Shown: one piece after another, positions 12,482-23,300 of the stretch
Numbering within the stretch: position 1 is the stretch's first letter
Layout of the letters: every line of letters begins with the position of its first letter
From: Odontesthes bonariensis
Lineage: Eukaryota > Chordata > Actinopteri > Atheriniformes > Atherinopsidae
Length of the DNA: 64,000 nt
Direction of reading: 5' to 3'
Assembly (NCBI RefSeq): GCF_027942865.1
Contig: NC_134510.1
Location: forward strand, 28,747,163-28,811,162
Program-made: the position numbers and the translations under genes
The notes under the pieces: model-generated
What the model was told of the DNA's origin: nothing
The model's database searches: none
The model's input: only the letters and a program-made list of their open reading frames with translations

Positions 12482-14845
12482 TAGCGCATTTCATACCACA
12501 GGCAACTCAGTGTGCAACTCTTGTTAAGAATATCAGGTAGCCTTCAGAGTCGGTCTGATTAAAAAAGAAATTTCCTTAGTTTCATAAAAAAAAAAATTCT
12601 GTAATATCTTGAAATATCTAAAGTTTATCAGTTTAAATTTATTCAAAAAAGCTGATTTTACCTGTCTCGAATAACATTTATAGTGTTTATTCCTCTTGCA
12701 GCAGCGATCTGTATGACAGCTTGCCCAACACCACTGTTTGCTGCATTCTGGATTACTGAGTCACCTGAAATGACATAACACAGAAGGAAACTGTGATGTA
12801 AAATTGTTGCCTAAGTCTGTTGTACAACCTATTATATTTAGCAAGAACTGAATTTTTTTTTAATGATACTAACAAAAAAGTCATCCAGATTATCATCCGA
12901 GTTGCTACTTGTTAGATCCAAGGGTTTATAGTTCTGTGAAAGGAGACATTACAGCCTTATGTGTGGAAAACATTACCTGGTTTGAGAGCTTCAAAGTCAG
13001 AGAGCATCCGGAAGGCAGTGCAGGGATTCACTCCAAGTGTGGCAGCAGACAGCAGGGGAATATCATTTGGCAGTGAGATGACATCATCCTCTGCGAACAC
13101 TGCCTCTGTCCTCCACGTCCCTGCACGCACAAAGCCACAAAACTCTTTTTTTTTCAGCGTTGTGGTGTGTTGACTCATTTGTTTAATCCGAGTTTAAATT
13201 TACCTAGACCAGCATCTCTTGGGATGACCCAGTCTCCTGTTTTGAGAGACTTCACGTGGCTGCCCACCTCGATGACCTGGGCCACACCCTCATTGCCACC
13301 GACAGCTGGGACATCAGGCAGTATAGCATAAGTACCTAAAGGAGAAAACACTGTTATAAGAGCATCTATTCACCATACTTCTCTGGACAAAAAAAACAAA
13401 CATCTAAGCAAATACCCTGAATCATGTTTATGTCAGATGGGTTGACTGGAGCCGCCAGCATTTTAACCAGGACATCCTTTGCACCAACAGGGGGTAGGTC
13501 TACTTTTCCTAACCTGATGACCAGCAAAAAAAAAAGGAAGAGAGGAAATTAAAACACTCATGCAATTCAGGTACTTAATCATTCTCAAAAAGCCTGCGTA
13601 CTCCATATCTTATTTTTTGTGTGGTGATTTGAAGTACAGCTAATGAGACAGAGAGAACAATAAAAACTAGATTTTTCCCATCGTTAACTAGGTGTTTTTT
13701 CTTGTCGACCAACCAGCAAAATGGAGAAGGACTTCAGACAACTGATAAAAGAAATTTAACATCACTTTGGTGCTAATAAAAAAAACATAAATACATTCAA
13801 ATGAATCAATTAATAGACAAGCTGATTATCAGGAAAATAACAACTCGCATTTTTGATAAAAGATTCATAATTTGTCATTTCTCAAGCAAAGATGTTTCCC
13901 AAATTTGTTCCAGCTTCCAGTTGACAGAAAAAGACTTAAATTGTTTCGTCTAAATCCACACTAAACAGGTCAAATACATCTAGTACTGGCATGAGCTTAC
14001 TGGACTGGGCTTTCATTAAAGGTGGGTGGCTTACAAGAGAAGACAACAAGCCTACACATTTGCCAAGTTAATTGTTTATGTATTTATTTGTTAATGTCAT
14101 TTTTCTTGCGAAAACCAACACTACTGTTTGTCAGTTTTTTTAGATAAAGCAAAAATATCCCATTTGTGATGTTAACGCATGAAAATGCGTTAAAGTGCTT
14201 CTACTTGACCTCATCGAGACCCTCGGCTTCTCTAGTTAAACTTTTAATGAAAAGTTTGTTTTGTTCAAAAGTGAAAAGGTTGGATGTGAAGTTATTCTGG
14301 TTTTCTTGACAATCGTAGTTAATTTGAATTAATCAGGATCAATAGCAAAGGTATACAAAAGAAAGGAGAAATAAATGGTTAAACTCTCTCTATTAAGTTA
14401 TCCCTTGGAAAAGAAGTCATTTAAAAGGGAAAAGTCATTGAGGGCATTGACAAAAAATTAAATGGTGAGATTCATGCTTTGCAGCAACTTTTGTGTTAAT
14501 TTACTTTTGTATTTTTGTCGAGATTATACTTAACACAACTAAGGGACAGAAACAGGATAAGCAACAACTCTTGTTTTTCATTTTCATAAAAACTGATTTT
14601 TCATAAACCGTTGTTCTCATAAAAACTATTTAGTGAGACGGATATTCTTACTGAACGACTCGAGAAGGGTCTCCGTAGTTTCTGTAAATAAGTGCCTGGC
14701 ATGTCTGTGCGCAGCGACCAGCTGAATGACTGAAGTGGGAAACGTTAGCATCTCTGTGCCCTGAGCACCTCAGAAATGCGACGACGAAGCTTCTTCTACA
14801 GACCGCATGGCCTCTTAAACACACGGTGTGAAGTGGCAACCACAT
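11374..14845 (-). CDS. mecr: Mitochondrial trans-2-enoyl-CoA/ACP reductase
   Basis: MECR catalyses the last, NADPH-dependent step of mitochondrial type II fatty-acid synthesis, which supplies lipoic acid. Exons in transcript order: 14652-14845, 13416-13513, 13204-13335, 12977-13120, 12662-12764, 12257-12359, 12101-12174, 11935-11995, 11625-11697 and 11374-11537, giving 381 residues (human 373). The basic, Ser/Arg-rich first 50 or so residues fit a mitochondrial presequence. The reductase fold follows: NPSDINMIQ, then GTY with the likely catalytic Tyr at 100, PAVGGNEG, and the Rossmann part NAANSGVGQ (196-204). The C-terminus TSSKQVLIM matches the family's SSKQ(I/V)L(T/I)M. The exon 7 acceptor was set at ttaaag|ACATG because this keeps the family length ([12 protein letters not shown]). 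An acceptor 12 bases further in the transcript would drop four residues. The identity is secure. Confidence 0.94.
12436..12510. repeat. (CAAT)n run plus 3' tail of a dispersed fish repeat
   Basis: A run of CAAT units is followed by 'ctttatttatatagcgcatt', a tail found at the 3' end of many teleost retroelement copies. It lies in the mecr intron between the exons at 12662-12764 and 12257-12359. Confidence 0.65.
13514..14651 (-). other. mecr intron 1
   Basis: AT-rich intron of about 1.1 kb between the presequence exon and exon 2, bounded by a gtaag donor and a cag acceptor on the minus strand. I see no gene or clear repeat inside. Confidence 0.75.
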
Positions 14846-15217
14846 TGCAACTCAAATATATACTTTAAAATCTACAGTCAACACAGCTTGTTAGAAATAT
14901 TTGTAAATTGACGCATAAATTTAGCCTGCAGACTACAACGCGGCCATATTGGATTATGCTCATGGGAGTGTGTGTCATTGAAAATGGAAACAGAGGGTAG
15001 CGCCCCTGGTGGACAAATTAAATACTGCGGTTAAACCGTGACGGGACATACTGTATGCGCTCGGCGAAACAATATCGTTTCTGCTTTCGGTATCTCACTT
15101 CAGACAAAGCAACCCTGTGACCGTGAGACTGAATTTCTTGGTAAAAGACTTTCACAAACATTATTCTTGTCATGAGAAAAATAAATCTTCTCAGAAAATT
15201 ATAAATGCAGAAGAATC

Positions 15218-15252
15218 ATGTAGCCACATGATATTTATTCATGTGGCTACAT
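15218..15252. repeat. Small perfect inverted repeat (14-bp arms, 7-nt loop)
   Basis: The arms are 15218-15231 and 15239-15252, perfect reverse complements around the loop tatttat. It lies between the mecr start and the repeats that follow. Confidence 0.85.
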
Positions 15253-15603
15253 ATTATTTATTAGACTGGAGTGGCAGACAGATTCATTCATGTGATAACA
15301 CTAATTCCTTTGTCCAAGAATTTTTTTTAATCATCCTTTTTTTTTTACTGGAAGCTAAATAAATATTTTTTTTTGTTTTTTATATGATTGCTTATCCAAA
15401 CCCAATCAATGATAAAACACTGATCTCATTACTGCGTTAAATAAATCAAGTAATGTGAAAAAGACCAACAGTATAGACAGACAGAAGCATAAAATATAGA
15501 CAGAAATATAAAAGAAGAAGTTTTAGCAGTTTGCTGATCCGGAGGATTCAGATGTGTATTTATACAATGTCAAAAATGATGACATCAACAATTATCTCAG
15601 ACA

Positions 15604-15745
15604 CAGTGGGAGGAGGCCAGAGCACCCAGAGAGAACCCACGCATGCACAGGGAAAACATGCACAGAAACGCCAAGATTCGAACAAACAACCCTCTTCCTG
15701 TGAGGTGACAGTGCTAACTAGCACACCACTGTGCAGCCCAGAAAG
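15604..15745. repeat. Dispersed vertebrate/teleost repeat fragment
   Basis: The text follows a widely scattered fish repeat: 'gtgggaggaggccagagcac', then 'cacgcatgcacagggaaaac', and an end of the type 'gtgctaactagcacaccact'. I recognise the pattern but not the exact family. It lies just upstream of the Tc1 relic and shares its orientation. Confidence 0.6.
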
Positions 15746-15774
15746 ATCATTCACAACTGAAAAACATTTAAGAC

Positions 15775-16510
15775 AGCTGCAAATGTTCCCAGGAGTGGAC
15801 ATCCCAGCAAATTCACCCCAAGGTCAGACCATGCAAGGCTCAGGGAAAACTCGAGGACTACATCTTAGACTCTAAATGTTTCACTGAAGATCTTGTGAAA
15901 ATTGAATGAAACTACAATTAGAAAAAGACTGAACAAGTATTGCTTATTTAGAAGCAATGCACAGTACCATGTTTGGTGAAAACAAACACAGCATCAGCAG
16001 AAACATCTTATATCAGCTGTCAAGCATAATGGTTTGGGCATGACAATCTGGGCTTGTTTTACAGCCACAGGATCTGGGTACCTTGAAGGTATTAAGTTGA
16101 CCACAAACTCATCTGTACACACAAGTATTTTAAAGTCAAATAGGAAACAACAAGACAATGATCCTAAACTCAGCAGCAAATCTAAAACAGAGTGGCTTAA
16201 AGAGAAACGAATCAAGGTGTTGATCCATGATCCAGTTAAAGTCCAGAACTGTCTGACTGAAATGCTCTGCTGGGACCTCAAGTGAGCTGAGCATCAACAA
16301 ACGCTCACAAACCTCAATTAATCATGGGATGTACTTTGATTTTTAACAAAAAATTGCTTCTACAATTCGGTTTAGTTTTTGTTAAATGTATGATGACAGG
16401 CCGTAATTCATCATGTGTTGTTCATCTGAAGTTGTATGTGCTTAATTTTAGGACCTGGTGAGGACCAATGTCATAGTTTTATCTTCACTAAACTGCAGGT
16501 TTTCTAAAGT
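15775..16510 (+). mobile_element. Relic of a Tc1-like transposon (transposase fragment)
   Basis: Decayed Tc1-like transposase sequence on the plus strand. 'aaggtcagaccatgcaa' and a helix-turn-helix region come first. Then comes a catalytic-core part: MGMTIWACFTATGSGYLEG, DNDPK with KTEWLKEKRIKVL, and LTEMLCWDLK. The 'HDNDPKHT..S..EWL' and 'NPIE.LWWDLK' patterns of the DD34E core are recognisable but broken by stops, frameshifts and losses. The 3' end (ggacctggtgagg) also resembles the copy at 10720-11070. No terminal inverted repeats were confirmed. Confidence 0.8.
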
Positions 16511-16542
16511 AATAAGACAATAAAAATAAATCAATATTGACA

Positions 16543-16548
16543 TTTATT
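16543..16548 (-). terminator. Distal poly(A) signal candidate for lin28a
   Basis: AATAAA on the minus strand, just past the Tc1 relic. It would give lin28a a 3' UTR of about 3.75 kb, close in size to the long mammalian LIN28A 3' UTR. Nearer sites may also be used. Confidence 0.4.
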
Positions 16549-19500
16549 AAGAAATGGAGCAGATCTTTAAATATAGAAACATAATCACAGTTAATGCTTT
16601 GAAAATCCTACATGCTGTTCATTGCTGACAGAAAGCCATTAAATTGCCTGAGTTCAAGATAATTGTAGTTCTATGGCAGTAAACACTTATACATTCATCA
16701 TTAAGAAATGCACATTTTTGGAAGTAGCCATTTAACTGATAAAATACAACAACCCAACTTAAATAGCTGATGGTCACAAACATGATAAGTACATATAAGG
16801 AAACCTGTTAAGCAAAATGCCTTGATGAGTTTCAAAACCCAGAGCGCATAGTCTCACAAGACCTAGGATTTTCAAGGAATCAAAAACCCAGCTAACACCC
16901 AACAATAAAATCACAATAACACCATTGAGGGGTCTGACAGGGTTGTTACAATCACAATGTCTGGCATGAACTTACTTGGTTTCAAAATCATAATATGAAA
17001 AAGTACAGTAAGTACAGCAGAATACTGCAAACTTGACAACACTTTAATTCCCCCCTCATCTAAGTAGTGGACGTCCAAATCAGTCAAGTCGGAGTTTTAA
17101 AGACGAGGTAATCGATGCTTTCAGTTACTAAAAGTCAAGTGTCATCATCAATGGGTCTTTTTTTTTTTTTTCCACTTAAGAGAGGAAAAAAAAATTGTTC
17201 AAGTTGGAGGATCTACTGGCACTGCAACTGTAAACAGAAGATTCTCAATAAGAATGCTGAGGAAAGTAAACAATTTCCCCAAATAGTGGCACTTCCATTC
17301 GCACATTTCATCTTTCATAACCTGAGCGGAATGATCAAAACAGTGTATGATCCTTCACTTTTTAAGATTTGGAAAACTTGTATAAAGCATCCCTTGACAT
17401 CAGAGTATGAAGGGATTTCTGAGCGTTAAGTCATTTGTGACACATTCTTTTTGTCATAAGCACTGATAGTCTGAAACACCAATAACAATATGTCGAGATG
17501 AGACAACGATTATATACTACTAGCCCCAGTCCCTTTACAATATTCTACTATATCCCCATCTAGAACGATTATAGAGGAAAAATTACAACAATAGTGGAAC
17601 ATTTTCTTCATGGTATGCAAAATAGGACATAAAGAACATCATCACGATGGGTGCACAGAGTGTTATTAAGAGTCAAAAAGCTTGTAAATCTCAACAAAAA
17701 TGTTTTTGTTATGACCAAAATATCATAAAAATTGTCCAGGAAGTAGAAATAAACTGCACCAAGACACTCCCAAGCTCATAATATTCTGGCTTCTTTAACC
17801 TAAAATTGATTTAATCTGGATGCACATTTAATCTCTGCACTGTGTTGAATTAACACTCAACTGACTCCTTACAATCAATCTGAAACAGTCCCTGAGTTTT
17901 CATCTTGGCGATTCTTGAGTTGAGCCCAAGAGTGGAGCAATTTTTAAATGTCAATAGACTATATGTGGTTTATGAAAACAAAAAAACATACATAAAATAT
18001 GGAACTATATATTCAAATGCTATTAAACTGAAATACAGAAATGAAATTAATGCATCTTACACGTGATTAGTGCAGAGTGACATTGCATTGGTTTTTGGCA
18101 TAGATAGATCGAACAATGGACTTCTCTTCTTAAAGGCTCACTGTGCACTAAAATAAAACGGCAAAGAAAAAAGGCAAAGAAAAGAAAGAATAAGAAAATC
18201 CTCACAGTTTACATCAGTCCTCATTATACTATGCACCTGTAGAGTATGTTCTGTAAATTGTAACTCGTGTTGCAATATATTACTGTTACATTGTATTCAT
18301 ACTGAATTAAATTAAGGAAATTGACAGTTATTCATCAATAACATATGTACAGTAATAAGAGTACCTGGATGTTCAAAGTTACCCAAATATATTCTCAAGT
18401 CATATATAGCTTTGAATGACATTTTGCAGTTTTCTGATGTCTGTACTCAAACTTTCATTGCTCAGAGGCTTCAATAGGAGCAGGAGAAGCTGCAGCACTC
18501 TAGGATGAAAATAAATAAGTAGTATGATACGTTTAAAAGGCTTTAGAATAATTTTACATATATATTAATTGGGTGTAAAAGTCTCAGTCAGCTTCTCCTG
18601 TAAAACGGGAGTAAAATGCTGTTTAGGTAGCTAGATCTACATGCTCCTCCGTGCAGGCTTGGTGTTCCTGAACTATTACCCAACGATTGGGTTATAGGGA
18701 GGTAGAGTCTTAAACAACTACCGAGAAATGGAACAAACTAGATACAAACAAAAAACACCAGCCTTTCCACTAGCAGCATCGTGTCCTGATTTTGCCTCAT
18801 TTTTATTCAAGTATTGAGAGGAGAGCTAGTTAGACCTCTTAGTAACTTAGTCCAGATCAAGTATTTTATGATGTTGTACGTGTAATATGGTCAGTATCCT
18901 ATACAATTGATTGGAATTCTATCAAATCCAACAGAGTAATTATAAAGCAGCAGTCTTATACAGCAGCCGATAACAACAAAATACTGCAGATGAACAGTTG
19001 ATAGTACCTGGAAACCGTAACAGTCGGCTGAAAAGCAGTGATTTGCTGCCCTCTCTGGGTCAGACTTAAGTATGTTAATTAATCTGCCAAAGAGTAAAGA
19101 CAACATATTTTTCTGCTGTCTAGTAAAACGTTGGTCTTGTGCGTTTAACTTTAGCCTAGATGGGAAGCTTCCCTTCATCCTGACACAACAACCCCAGTTT
19201 GTTTTCAGTTTGGCAGTTGTTCTGCACCCTAAACTGAAGATTTAGTACAACTCCCTCTTGCCTCCATACATTTCTTCCTAGACAGACTTGCAGAAAGACT
19301 GGGGGAAAAGGTCTCGGGTGCGGGCTCGTGTTTCCATTGTTGCATCTGTAACCTCTCAGCACTGATTCCAACAGGCCTTAAGGTACACGTATACAGAGCA
19401 GCAGGGTGACGAGTTGACCCACTGCAAGTCGGGTTTTCAGGCAATGTTAAGTTACTCATTAAGCAGGTATATTACAGATAATGTCAGTCTGTGTAAATAC

Positions 19501-20304
19501 TGTAGTGCAAAAGGGATTTGATTTAATCCCAATTAAAAATCACAAATCTCCAAAGCTGTAGTCTGAGAATATTTGGTTTACCATCAGCCATAAGGATAGC
19601 CGACCAGTGAGGTAGAGCTGACCCGCCAGCAAAATGCTGAATGGTTCAAATGAAATGATAAAATATACATATAACTGACCAAAAACTGGAAACCACTTTT
19701 GGTCTGACATTCATTTGGCCCCAGGAAAACTGGAAGGTCAACTGCAATACTGTATTGGCAAATACCAATACATTAACTATAGCTATAATCCATCCTATTT
19801 TTTTTTTTTCACCAATCCTCCCAGTCCCCATGTGATATCTAGGCTAACATTTGTTGTGGAGGTACTGTTACATCTCTGCTATCTTCATGGTGAAGTGTAT
19901 CAGGAGGGAGACTGAAATGGTAAGCAGCAAAAGTGTAGCTCTATAAGAACACAATAAGTATTACACAAAAACATAAAGGATGAATAAAGCCTGCAAGAAA
20001 AAAAAAAAAAATCTGTAAAAGCTTGTCAAGACCACCCGTCATATGTCATTACCATCTCAAACCTCTGTAACAGCAGTGATTAATGCATTTAGCAAGCTTC
20101 CTGAGTGCAATCAGCAGTATTCCTGAGTGTTACACCAAATAAAAAATGAAAACATTCTTCATGTGTATTTTTTTTCTTTTTTTTTTTCTAAACCTGAGGT
20201 AATTCCAAAAGCAGCTTCAAAAGCCAGGAGAGGATTGTGTCTCCCTCCTCGCCGTCAAAGCAGTTTGAATGGCTTCTGTGCTTCAGTGTGGCCCAATCTC
20301 CAGT
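16549..20304 (-). promoter_or_regulatory. lin28a 3' UTR with microRNA seed matches
   Basis: This stretch of 3.7 kb has no gene on either strand and lies directly after the lin28a stop. On the minus-strand transcript it has a let-7 8-mer (CTACCTCA, 19608-19615), a let-7 7-mer (CTACCTC, 18699-18705), a miR-125/lin-4 8-mer (CTCAGGGA, 17889-17896), a miR-30 8-mer (TGTTTACA, 17229-17236) and a miR-26 8-mer (TACTTGAA, 18806-18813). Let-7 and miR-125 are established regulators of LIN28. The UTR extent is inferred; the seed matches are seen directly. Confidence 0.65.
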
Positions 20305-23300
20305 TTAATCAGAGGTCTCGGGAGGTGGTGCTGAGTGCTCTCCTTCTTCTCCTTTTAAGGAAGACGGTTTTCCCTGAGAAGCCGGTGAGGACTGTTGTGC
20401 TTTGATTGGGCAGCTGGCGACCATGTGGTCAATGCTCTGGCAAAAATGGCACTTCTTGGGCTGAGGTGGCAACTTGCACTCTTTGGCATGGTGATCCAGT
20501 CCTCCACAGTTATAGCACCTACAAACGTAGAAAGGTTCCGTTATTAAGTTTGTTTGAACCTGCAGCAACCAGTGATAACACTTTCTGGCTCCATCATAAG
20601 AATTTAACTCCTGTAAATATAGGTACTAAAACGTTATCCATTTTTGATAAAATACTAATTATATAAGCTTTACGGAAACGCATGGTTGTTTAATATCAAA
20701 CCTCAGTAGCCCAGTTTAAGCACACACATCAAACCTATAGTATATTAAATTTGAGACAAGATGTTACCACAACAATCAAGCTTGCATGTACAGATCCTAA
20801 CCCCCGCCCACAAATCCCTAATTATTTTTTTTACAACTTGAACAGACGAAGTGAAGCAGATGAAGCATGTAAAGGGTTTGCAGTTACACCAGTTTGCCAC
20901 TAGATGGCAACATTTCACCTGCAATGACTTCAGTTTGTATTTGGACAGGTCTTCAGGGAATTCCAGGGCTCACTATATAATATATATTCTGAGATAGATT
21001 GGAACATTTCAAAACTATTCATGCATCTTAGAAGACCCCAATCTACAACCAAAACGTGTGATATCTTATCATCAACCTGTAAGGAACGCAAAAGATTTTA
21101 GAAGTGACGGTTATAATTTTCCTGTTGTCATGCATGGTAAACACGGACCATCTCAAGTGTTGTCAGCAGTTTGTCACTGACAAAAGCTTCCGGTTGGACC
21201 CTATTGTATCAAAGTGTGGCATCCATTTCATCAGCATTGAACTTAAGAAAGGAACACTATGTGGGGTCAGTGAGAGCCATCAGGGGTGCCATCGGCCACC
21301 ACTGTTCGAACGTAATCTATAGAGTGGCCACGAGCATAGGGGTGGAAGACAGATGGGTTGTGGGCGTGGGGCGGTTATTTTGGACCCCTTTGGACCCTCC
21401 TGCCATCTTTGTGTCAGCAATGAGGTTTGAACAGGACGGCTGCTGAGGGGTCAGGGTGGCTTTGTAGCACTTGGCTGTTTCGGCAGTGTCAAGGTCCAAA
21501 ACGTCACATCACAGAAACTCCCTACATCAGCATCCATCAGGAGGCAAGTGGAAGTGGTCCCTTTGTCTAAAAAAGCTGCAGTAATGACCTCTGAACCCTG
21601 ACCTCCAGCCTCCCCCAATCCTATCCGAGCCCCAAGCTCTTCCTTTTATTCATACATGGTTGCCATGACAACAATGACCTTTCACCCCCCCCTCCCGGGG
21701 CTCTTGCATCTGTTATCAATTAAATGGACAGGAGCTTTTCCCCTACCTCAGTCATTCATTGTGTATATGACATATATACACACACATACCTCTCACAAAG
21801 GTGTTGGTTTATGTTACATGGACTCAGAGCTGGGAACTAACAAACCAGAGTCGTCCTCAGTGATCTTAAAAAATTGTTCAAAAACTGTCTATTTTGTTTA
21901 TTGGCTGAAAATTAGATCAAGTAATCAAGCACAAATCCATGAAGCACAGCCCTGTGTTGCATAATGAAATACGCTAAGGGAGAACCACGTCTTATCCATG
22001 GATCAGTGTGGTCTTGGGAGAAGTATTGAACCACAGCGCTCTCACAGGACCCTTTGAGGCTGTAATGATCTCTGTTCTCACACTCATTCTCCCTGCTTGT
22101 AATCACAGCTGACAGGAAGTTAAGATGATACAACTCAAACCTTGCATCACACTGATATTCAACGACTGACCCGCCTCAAAAAATACAAAAATTTAAAAAA
22201 TCCAGGCCCCATTAACTAATTTTTATTTATTTATTTTTATTCCTGGAAAGGACAATGTTGCCTTTGGGTCTCTAAGTCAGATCAAATTAGTATATTTCTC
22301 AGAAATTTTAAAAGATGGACGGGTTCATGAATATGTTTTTTTCCCCCTGTGGTGTCAACTAATACATGCATGAAGCTCTTCGAAAAAGAAATCTTTCTTC
22401 AAAGAAGAAAGTTCTAGGACAACCTGCAACCTCACAACGTATCTGGAGAAATGTTATTCAGATCGTGAGTTAAGTTTGGAGTTGTTTTGGAGTTACAAAT
22501 CATGCTGGCAGAAGAGGTTTAGCAGGAGAAAGGAGAAAGTGGGTTGGTTTGAATTCACTAGGGACCGGCAGATTTAAACAGTTATTGATCCAGGTCACAT
22601 GTCAGGCCTGCTGACATGACCCTTACTGGGTACAGAGGTGGGGGGTTGGGGGTCGTGGAAAAGGAAGGAAAATGTGGAGAAACTACAACACCTTTGTACA
22701 TCTGATTCAATCTATTAGGTGCTTTCTTACTGGTTGACAAAATTGTCTTCTTTTGCCAAGTAAACCCCTGGCTTTGCCTTAAAGCTGAAAAACACCCATT
22801 TTCAGTCACTTGTTAAAGATCTGGATGTTAATATTTTTCAGATAAATTTGCCAATTCATACGTTGGTCCTTACACACTGGTTTCTGTATTTCTACTTAAC
22901 TTTAGCCAATTGCTTAACAAAAGAGAACTTAATGTAAAGTGCACTGACATTTCATTTTGTTGTGAACTGGCATTATATGGACATCGCTGAAAAGAACAAC
23001 TTTATATCACTGAAGGTTATTTGTGCTTGTTTTAGGAATGGCAGCCACTTTAGTTTTTTGTTCTTTGCAATAAGCCCCCTGGTTCTGATGACTATGCATC
23101 CAGTGTAGCAGAGAGGGAATGCAATTATGCAGTTTACACATTTTTTTCTTTTGTGTGACATATTTCACATTACCCTCTTCCAGTTGGCTTATTCAAAGCT
23201 GCAAACAATGAAATCTATTTCCCCCCCCCCCCCGTTCCTCCCTTCTCACCTGTCTCCTTTTGAACGCCGCTTTTGGACCTTCTTGCCTTTAGGTCTCCGC

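Larger units (their letters stand above)
14846..16542. other. mecr / lin28a intergenic region
   Basis: The gap between the mecr start and the end of the lin28a 3' UTR holds a hairpin, a dispersed repeat and a Tc1 relic, listed separately. The first 150 bp beyond the mecr ATG contain GGCCATATTGG near 14942-14952 and an imperfect CTCF-like CCACCAGGGGCGC on the minus strand near 15001-15013. No gene was found. Confidence 0.6.

Noticed and set aside
14942-14952. GGCCATATTGG upstream of mecr as an SRF CArG box
   Set aside because: Only five A/T bases lie between CC and GG, whereas a CArG box needs six.
21104-21446. Open frames in lin28a intron 3 on the plus strand
   Set aside because: The stretch is GC-richer than its surroundings, but the peptides look unlike any family and share no splice structure.
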